Position numbers and translations under genes: made by a program. From Flavonifractor avicola (lineage in GTDB: Bacteria; Bacillota; Clostridia; Oscillospirales; Oscillospiraceae), in the NCBI GenBank assembly GCA_019116915.1, contig DXAS01000111.1:1-10985 (forward strand): a DNA stretch of 10,985 bases, given 5' to 3'. The notes under the pieces were generated by a model that worked only from the letters and a program-made list of their open reading frames with translations, did not search any database and was not told where the DNA came from. Shown here in pieces: positions 7,238 to 10,985 of this stretch (within the stretch, counting starts at the first letter, position 1; each line of letters starts with the position of its first letter).

Positions 7238-7282
7238 TGGCAATTCCTCCTTCGGCCATGTTAAGCCGGCGTTTTCTCTACA

Positions 7283-7311
7283 TAGGTATGGGGATAAGCC
7301 GTGGAATATGC
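7283..7311 (-). promoter_or_regulatory. Sigma-E-type sporulation promoter of spoIVA
   Basis: On the minus strand GCATATT (7305-7311), a 14-base spacer and CATACCTA (7283-7290) match the B. subtilis sigma-E consensus (KMATATT, 14-15 bases, CATACAHT) fully in the -35 element and at six of eight -10 positions. The predicted start gives a leader of about 40 bases before the GTG at 7237. It agrees with the known mother-cell, sigma-E-driven expression of spoIVA in Bacillus. Confidence 0.7.
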
Positions 7312-7337
7312 CTGGAGGCGAGTCCGCCGTACAGACA

Positions 7338-7369
7338 GCAAAGGAGCGCGCCGAAGCGCGCTCCTTTGC
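7338..7369 (-). terminator. Hairpin terminator after the C69 peptidase gene
   Basis: A perfect 14-base stem (7338-7351 with 7356-7369) encloses a 4-base loop that reads C(UUCG)G in the minus-strand RNA, an unusually stable tetraloop. It starts 13 bases after the peptidase stop codon. The following bases are only mildly U-rich (UGUCUGU), so it may act as a weak terminator or as a stabilising 3' end. Confidence 0.7.
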
Positions 7370-7381
7370 GGGAAAGCTGGA

Positions 7382-9091
7382 TTACAGCTGGTTGGCGAAG
7401 TCCATGGGGACGTAGGTCAGGCCGTCCTTGGCGTAGCAGTAGTGGGTCAGCTCGATATCGTCGCCGCCCGCCACCTTGCAGGTGTAGCTCTCCAGGGTGA
7501 GGGTGTAGCTGGTGGTGCCCTTGGTGAGCGTGACGGTGCTGTCGGCGCCGTTCCAGGTGACGGTGTAACCCTTGGCCTCGGCCACCTCACGCACCGGCAC
7601 ATCGGCCAGGAAGGTGGTGGGGGTCTTGCCGGCGGCCAGGCCGGTGTTGTGCATCATGGTGGTGAGCAGCTTGGCGTACAGGTTGTCGGACAGGGTCATC
7701 TCATGTTCGGCCATGTCGATACCCAGCTGGGTCACATAGGCGTCGCCAGCGGCCCGGCTCTCCTGGTACTTGGCCATGACGATGGGGGCCTGCTCCAGCA
7801 TGGTCTCGTACATCAGGCCCTCCTGCAGCTTCCAGAAGTCCTTCACGCCCTGGCCGTACAGGGTGCGGTCCTGCTCAGCGATGGTGCAGATACGCTTGAA
7901 CATCCAGAAGGCGCCGGCGGGATCGTAGGTGTCTCCGTCCACCTTGTAGGCGTCGGCGGTGTCGGTGATGCCGGAGAAGAAGGGAATGAACACGGAATGC
8001 TCAGCGTTGCCCAGGGCCAGCCAGTCAATGGAGGAGCAGTAGGCAGGCCAGTCGGGGAAGGTCTGGAGGATGTGGATCTGAGAGGAGCGCTCGGTGCCGA
8101 TGACACGGTTCTCCTCCTGGCCGGGCAGGGTCACATCCAGGGGGGTGTCCTCATAGCGGTTGCGGTAGATATCCATGACGGTGAGGACGCTCACCTTCTC
8201 ATCGGGGCTGTAGAACAGCGGATAGAAGGTGTTGGTGTCGTACTCGCCCACCTGGGAAGGCGCCAGGATCTTCATGCCCATCCAGTTGCGCATATTGTTG
8301 TAGTCCTCGCGGGTGTTGTTGGTGACGCTCTTGGCCAGATGATAGAGGTCCCCCTCCTTCACCGCCAGACCCAGCTGGTCGATGAGCTCAAACAGGCCGT
8401 CGGAGTAGATGTAGCCGTCCTCGGGGGTGGCCTTGGGGTCCACCAGGCCGATCATGTTCTGGTTGCCAAAGACCGCCACCTTGTCGTCGGGCATCTTCAT
8501 GGCGCAGTACTGATGGCCGCCGTAGATCTCCACGATCCAGGCTTCGTTCTGATCGGTAATCATGACGGTGTTGCCTTCCTCGGAGCCGTACTGGTCCACA
8601 TAGCCCAGCAGCACGTCCACGGCTTCACGGGCGTTGGTGGACACGGCGGCCACGGAGGCGGCCAGAATGGCCTCACGCAGGCCGGGTTCCACGAAGGGAT
8701 CGGCCTTCTCCCAGGCCTCGCAGGTGGAGGTGGACACGGTGGCGGAAATGCTCACGCCGTACTCGTTGGTGCAGGAGCCGGGATACATTCCGTCGTCTCC
8801 CCGGGTGTAGTCGGGCACATAGGTGTACTTGTAGGTGGTGTCCGGCAGGGGGATCTTGAAGCCGGTGGCGGTGTCCTCGATGTAGCGGCCGGGCACGTTC
8901 TCCACCCGGGGCTGCACCATGAACATCTTATTGTAATCGCCCTGGCTCTGGTCCTCACTGCGGGCGATGATATAGGTCCCCTGGTCGCTGACGTCCTTGC
9001 CCACATAGACGCCGGTGCAGGCCAGCGCGCTGGTGCTCAGCAGCACAGTGCCCGCCAGCGCAGCAGACAGGATGCGAAAGGACTTTTTCAT
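7382..9091 (-). CDS. Secreted C69-family (PepD-like) peptidase with C-terminal copper-amine-oxidase-N-like domain
   Basis: This 569-residue exported protein starts with a Sec signal peptide (MKKSFRI, then a hydrophobic core) ending in A22-L23-A24, directly followed by C25. CTGVYVGKD (25-33) and TYIIARSEDQ (39-48) are the opening motifs of peptidase family C69, N-terminal-nucleophile hydrolases whose catalytic cysteine becomes the first mature residue. Further family-like parts are GSCTNEYGVSISATVS (105-120) and NTVMITDQNEAWIVEIYGGH (174-193). The last 75 or so residues (VPVREVAEAKGYTVTW and on) resemble the copper amine oxidase N-terminal-like domain common on clostridial exported proteins. 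The likely role is cleavage of peptides or dipeptides outside the membrane; the exact substrate is unknown. The ATG at 9091 is chosen because it begins a proper signal peptide, with AAGGAG about 12 bases upstream. An in-frame ATG at 9103 abuts the Shine-Dalgarno. It appears to be transcribed alone. Confidence 0.9.
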   Translation of the reverse strand: MKKSFRILSAALAGTVLLSTSALACTGVYVGKDVSDQGTYIIARSEDQSQGDYNKMFMVQPRVENVPGRYIEDTATGFKIPLPDTTYKYTYVPDYTRGDDGMYPGSCTNEYGVSISATVSTSTCEAWEKADPFVEPGLREAILAASVAAVSTNAREAVDVLLGYVDQYGSEEGNTVMITDQNEAWIVEIYGGHQYCAMKMPDDKVAVFGNQNMIGLVDPKATPEDGYIYSDGLFELIDQLGLAVKEGDLYHLAKSVTNNTREDYNNMRNWMGMKILAPSQVGEYDTNTFYPLFYSPDEKVSVLTVMDIYRNRYEDTPLDVTLPGQEENRVIGTERSSQIHILQTFPDWPAYCSSIDWLALGNAEHSVFIPFFSGITDTADAYKVDGDTYDPAGAFWMFKRICTIAEQDRTLYGQGVKDFWKLQEGLMYETMLEQAPIVMAKYQESRAAGDAYVTQLGIDMAEHEMTLSDNLYAKLLTTMMHNTGLAAGKTPTTFLADVPVREVAEAKGYTVTWNGADSTVTLTKGTTSYTLTLESYTCKVAGGDDIELTHYCYAKDGLTYVPMDFANQL

Positions 9092-9194
9092 GGTCGTACA
9101 CATCTCCTTCTTTTGTGATTCGAGTCCGGGGTCCCGCGAAAAAAACAACCTCCCTTCTTTCCATCGAATTCCGGATGTTTCCGGTCATAAACAA

Positions 9195-9223
9195 ATAGTT
9201 GCACAAAAGTAACGGTTTGTCAA
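9195..9223 (-). promoter_or_regulatory. Candidate promoter of the C69 peptidase gene
   Basis: A perfect TTGACA (9218-9223, minus strand) lies in an AT-rich stretch; at 17 bases the -10 would be AACTAT (9195-9200), a weak match. The implied leader is about 100 bases. The rest of the gap from 9092 to 9260 shows no gene. Confidence 0.4.
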
Positions 9224-9255
9224 TACGGAAAATTGTAAGTCTCTCCAATTCACGA

Positions 9256-9300
9256 CAAAAAGGCAAGCGCTCCCACAAAATTTGTGGGAGCGCTCGCTTG
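9256..9300 (-). terminator. Intrinsic terminator after the flavodiiron gene
   Basis: A perfect 14-base inverted repeat (AGCGCTCCCACAAA at 9266-9279 and its complement at 9281-9294) is followed on the minus strand by UUGCC and then a run of five U (9260-9256). An outer CAAG/CTTG pair can extend the stem. It begins about 10 bases after the flavodiiron stop codon. Confidence 0.8.
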
Positions 9301-9305
9301 GGTCG

Positions 9306-10517
9306 TTACTGCATGGATTCCACAATGGCGTCGGCCAGGGCCTCCAGCTCGGCGGCCTTGTCGGCGTGGAGGGCGGAGGCGATGGACAACCGGTCGTTGA
9401 GAACGGTCATGTTCTTCAGTTCCTCATCCACGAACTTCTGCATCAGGTCGCCCGACTTGGGGGCCCAGGAGCCGTTCTCGATGAGGGCGAAGGTGCGGTT
9501 CTGAAGGTTGAGGCCCTTCAGATGCATGAGATAGTCGTGCATGACGGGGTAAATGCCCAGGTTGTAGGTGACGCTGGCCAGCACGATGTGGCTCAGCCGG
9601 AAGGACTCGCTGACCAGGTAGGACACATGGGTGTTGGACACGTCGTACACCCACACGTTGGTGACGCCCTTCTCGCACAGCTTGGCGGCCAGAGCCTGAG
9701 CGGCGGCCTCGGTGTTGCCGTACATGGAGGCGTAGGCGATCATGACACCCTTCTCCTCCGGCTCATAGCGGCTCCACTTGTCGTATTTGTCGATGAAGTA
9801 GCCCAGATCCTTCCGCCATACGGGCCCGTGGAGGGGGCAAATGTACTTGATCTGGTCCAGAATGGTACCGGCCTTTTTGAGCAGCAGCTGGATGTGGGGG
9901 CCGTACTTGCCCACGATGTTGGTGAGGTAGCGGCGGGCGTCGTCAATCCAGTCCCGGTCGAAGTTGACCTCGTCGGCGAACAGCTTGCCGTCCAGGGCTC
10001 CGAAGGAGCCGAAGGCATCGGCGGAGAAGAGAACGCCGTTGGTGGTGTCGAAGGTGACCATGGCCTCAGGCCAGTGGACCATGGGGGCGGCCACGAAGGT
10101 GACGGTGTGCTTGCCGAAGGTCTGGGTGTCCCCCTCCTTCACCTCAATGAGCTCATGGCCGTCGATCTGGAAGCCGAACTGGCGCATGAAGAGGAAGGAC
10201 TTTTCGGTGGAGATCACCTTCACCTGGGGCCAGCGCAGCAGGATCTCCTCGATGGAGGCGCCGTGGTCAGGCTCCATGTGGTTGATGACCAGATAATCCA
10301 GAGGGCGGTCTCCCAGCAGATGCTCCACGTTCTCCAGCAGCTGGCGGCAGGCGGACCAGTCCACGGTATCGAAGAGGACGGTCTTTTCGTCCAGCAGCAG
10401 ATAGGCGTTGTAGCTGACGCCACGGGGGATGGGATGGATGTTTTCAAACAGGTGGAGCCGGTGGTCGTTGGCGCCCACCCAGAACAGATCTTCCGTCACA
10501 TTGCGGACACAATACAT
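9306..10517 (-). CDS. fprA: Flavodiiron protein (FprA-type A-type flavoprotein; O2/NO reductase)
   Basis: Class A flavodiiron proteins reduce O2 to water or NO to N2O in the cytoplasm of anaerobes. The 403-residue protein has the usual two domains. The N-terminal metallo-beta-lactamase-like domain (about 1-250) carries all diiron ligands: H80, E82, D84, H85 (NHMEPDHGAS), H148 (MVHWPEA), D167 (FSADAFG) and H230 (CPLHGPVW). A flavodoxin domain follows, with the FMN phosphate loop YASMYGNT (262-269). It lacks a rubredoxin domain, so it needs a separate donor; the gene 19 bases upstream encodes an ETF alpha subunit with a fused rubredoxin, a plausible donor in the same operon. The ATG at 10517 has AAGGAGGG six bases upstream. 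Whether O2 or NO is preferred cannot be told from sequence. Confidence 0.95.
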   Translation of the reverse strand: MYCVRNVTEDLFWVGANDHRLHLFENIHPIPRGVSYNAYLLLDEKTVLFDTVDWSACRQLLENVEHLLGDRPLDYLVINHMEPDHGASIEEILLRWPQVKVISTEKSFLFMRQFGFQIDGHELIEVKEGDTQTFGKHTVTFVAAPMVHWPEAMVTFDTTNGVLFSADAFGSFGALDGKLFADEVNFDRDWIDDARRYLTNIVGKYGPHIQLLLKKAGTILDQIKYICPLHGPVWRKDLGYFIDKYDKWSRYEPEEKGVMIAYASMYGNTEAAAQALAAKLCEKGVTNVWVYDVSNTHVSYLVSESFRLSHIVLASVTYNLGIYPVMHDYLMHLKGLNLQNRTFALIENGSWAPKSGDLMQKFVDEELKNMTVLNDRLSIASALHADKAAELEALADAIVESMQ

Positions 10518-10536
10518 GATAGTCCCTCCTTCTTAC

Positions 10537-10985
10537 TCAAGCTTCAATGAACATATCCTTACCCTCGGCGCACTCGGGGCACACCCACTCCTCGGGCAGG
10601 TTTTCAAACAGGGTGCCGGGGGCCACCTCGGCGTCGGGGTCGCCCAGCTCGGGGACGTACTCGTAGCCGCAGCCGCCGCACACATACCGCTTGCCGATGG
10701 GCTCGGGCTTGGGGGGCGCGGGGCGCTTCATCTTCACCATGGGAGGCGCGGGCTGCTTCTCCCCGGTGTCCAGGGCGGCGGCCAGCAGGGGCAGGATCTC
10801 GTTGACATCCCCCACGATGCCGTAGTCGCAGTTTTTGAAGATGGGGGCGCCGGCGTTCTTGTTGATGGCCACGATGGTGGAGGCGTCCTTGATGCCCTTG
10901 AGGTGCTGCACTGCGCCGGAGATGCCGCAGGCGATGTACAGGTTGCCGGTGAACTTCTGGCCGGACATGCCCACATAGCGGTCCA
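10537..10985 (-). CDS. etfA: Electron transfer flavoprotein alpha subunit fused to a C-terminal rubredoxin (5' end outside window)
   Basis: The last 148 or so residues are visible; the frame is open through the window edge. The first part is the C-terminal FAD-binding domain of ETF alpha: VGMSGQKFTGNLYIACGISG, then VAINKNAGAPIF and DYGIVGD. A proline-rich linker (about 10690-10764, with PAPPMVKMKRPAPPKPEP) leads to a rubredoxin domain (about 10540-10690): YVCGGCGYEYVPELGDPD, APGTLFENLPEEWVCPEC, then GKDMF. Four iron-binding cysteines are present as CGGC and CPEC; the residue after the last cysteine is Ala where rubredoxins usually have Gly. ETF moves electrons between acyl-CoA dehydrogenases or NADH and other carriers. 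The fused rubredoxin suggests one-electron delivery to another protein, and the flavodiiron gene follows after 19 bases. Whether this ETF bifurcates cannot be judged without the rest of alpha and the beta subunit. Confidence 0.93.
   Translation of the reverse strand, partial: DRYVGMSGQKFTGNLYIACGISGAVQHLKGIKDASTIVAINKNAGAPIFKNCDYGIVGDVNEILPLLAAALDTGEKQPAPPMVKMKRPAPPKPEPIGKRYVCGGCGYEYVPELGDPDAEVAPGTLFENLPEEWVCPECAEGKDMFIEA

Noticed and set aside
5888..7264. 458-codon plus-strand open frame opposite spoIVA
   Set aside because: It is antisense to a clearly conserved SpoIVA and has no recognisable protein features.
7301..9118. 605-codon plus-strand open frame opposite the C69 peptidase
   Set aside because: It has the same Gly/His/Val-rich antisense composition and no motifs; the minus-strand frame has a signal peptide and catalytic motifs.
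9092..9260. Small gene or RNA gene between the peptidase and flavodiiron genes
   Set aside because: No frame with a ribosome site and no RNA fold beyond the terminator hairpin; the AT-rich stretch is explained by promoter sequence.

Overview
The window looks like a GC-rich, anaerobic, spore-forming member of the Clostridia, in the range of Oscillospiraceae-type gut bacteria. The evidence is a complete spoIVA gene (an endospore marker), an oxygen- or NO-scavenging flavodiiron protein typical of anaerobes, strong GGAGG ribosome binding sites, frequent G/C third codon positions, and low-GC promoters between the genes. The taxon is inferred from gene content only. No IS element, phage gene, tRNA, rRNA or CRISPR array is visible.

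Layout. 1-707 (minus) is the N-terminal half of leuC, the large subunit of 3-isopropylmalate dehydratase, cut by the window edge. It diverges from a Crp/Fnr-type regulator (834-1451, plus), and the two predicted promoters overlap. Next comes a tight plus-strand operon of three genes joined by ATGA overlaps (1555-5104): the FAD, [2Fe-2S] and molybdopterin subunits of a xanthine-dehydrogenase-family molybdenum hydroxylase. It ends at a strong hairpin that serves both strands.

From there on all genes lie on the minus strand. At 5164-5660 is a small lipoprotein gene broken by one frameshift. spoIVA (5759-7237) follows, preceded by a good match to a sigma-E promoter. 7382-9091 encodes a secreted C69-family peptidase whose catalytic cysteine falls exactly at the predicted signal-peptidase cut, with a C-terminal copper-amine-oxidase-N-like domain. 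9306-10517 is a flavodiiron protein with all diiron ligands but no rubredoxin domain of its own. Immediately upstream in the same operon, 10537-10985 is the C-terminal part of an electron-transfer flavoprotein alpha subunit carrying a fused rubredoxin domain.

How the parts may work together. The most suggestive arrangement is ETF alpha-rubredoxin next to the flavodiiron protein, which could be a built-in electron path from ETF flavin through rubredoxin to O2 or NO reduction. The molybdenum hydroxylase has all cofactor motifs needed to function, but its substrate cannot be assigned. The adjacent Crp/Fnr regulator is a candidate controller of it. The remaining genes (leuC, spoIVA, the peptidase, the lipoprotein) are separate units. 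I see no convincing wholly new multi-gene system; the points worth following up are the ETF-rubredoxin fusion, the frameshifted lipoprotein, the regulator/hydroxylase promoter architecture and the peptidase maturation site.
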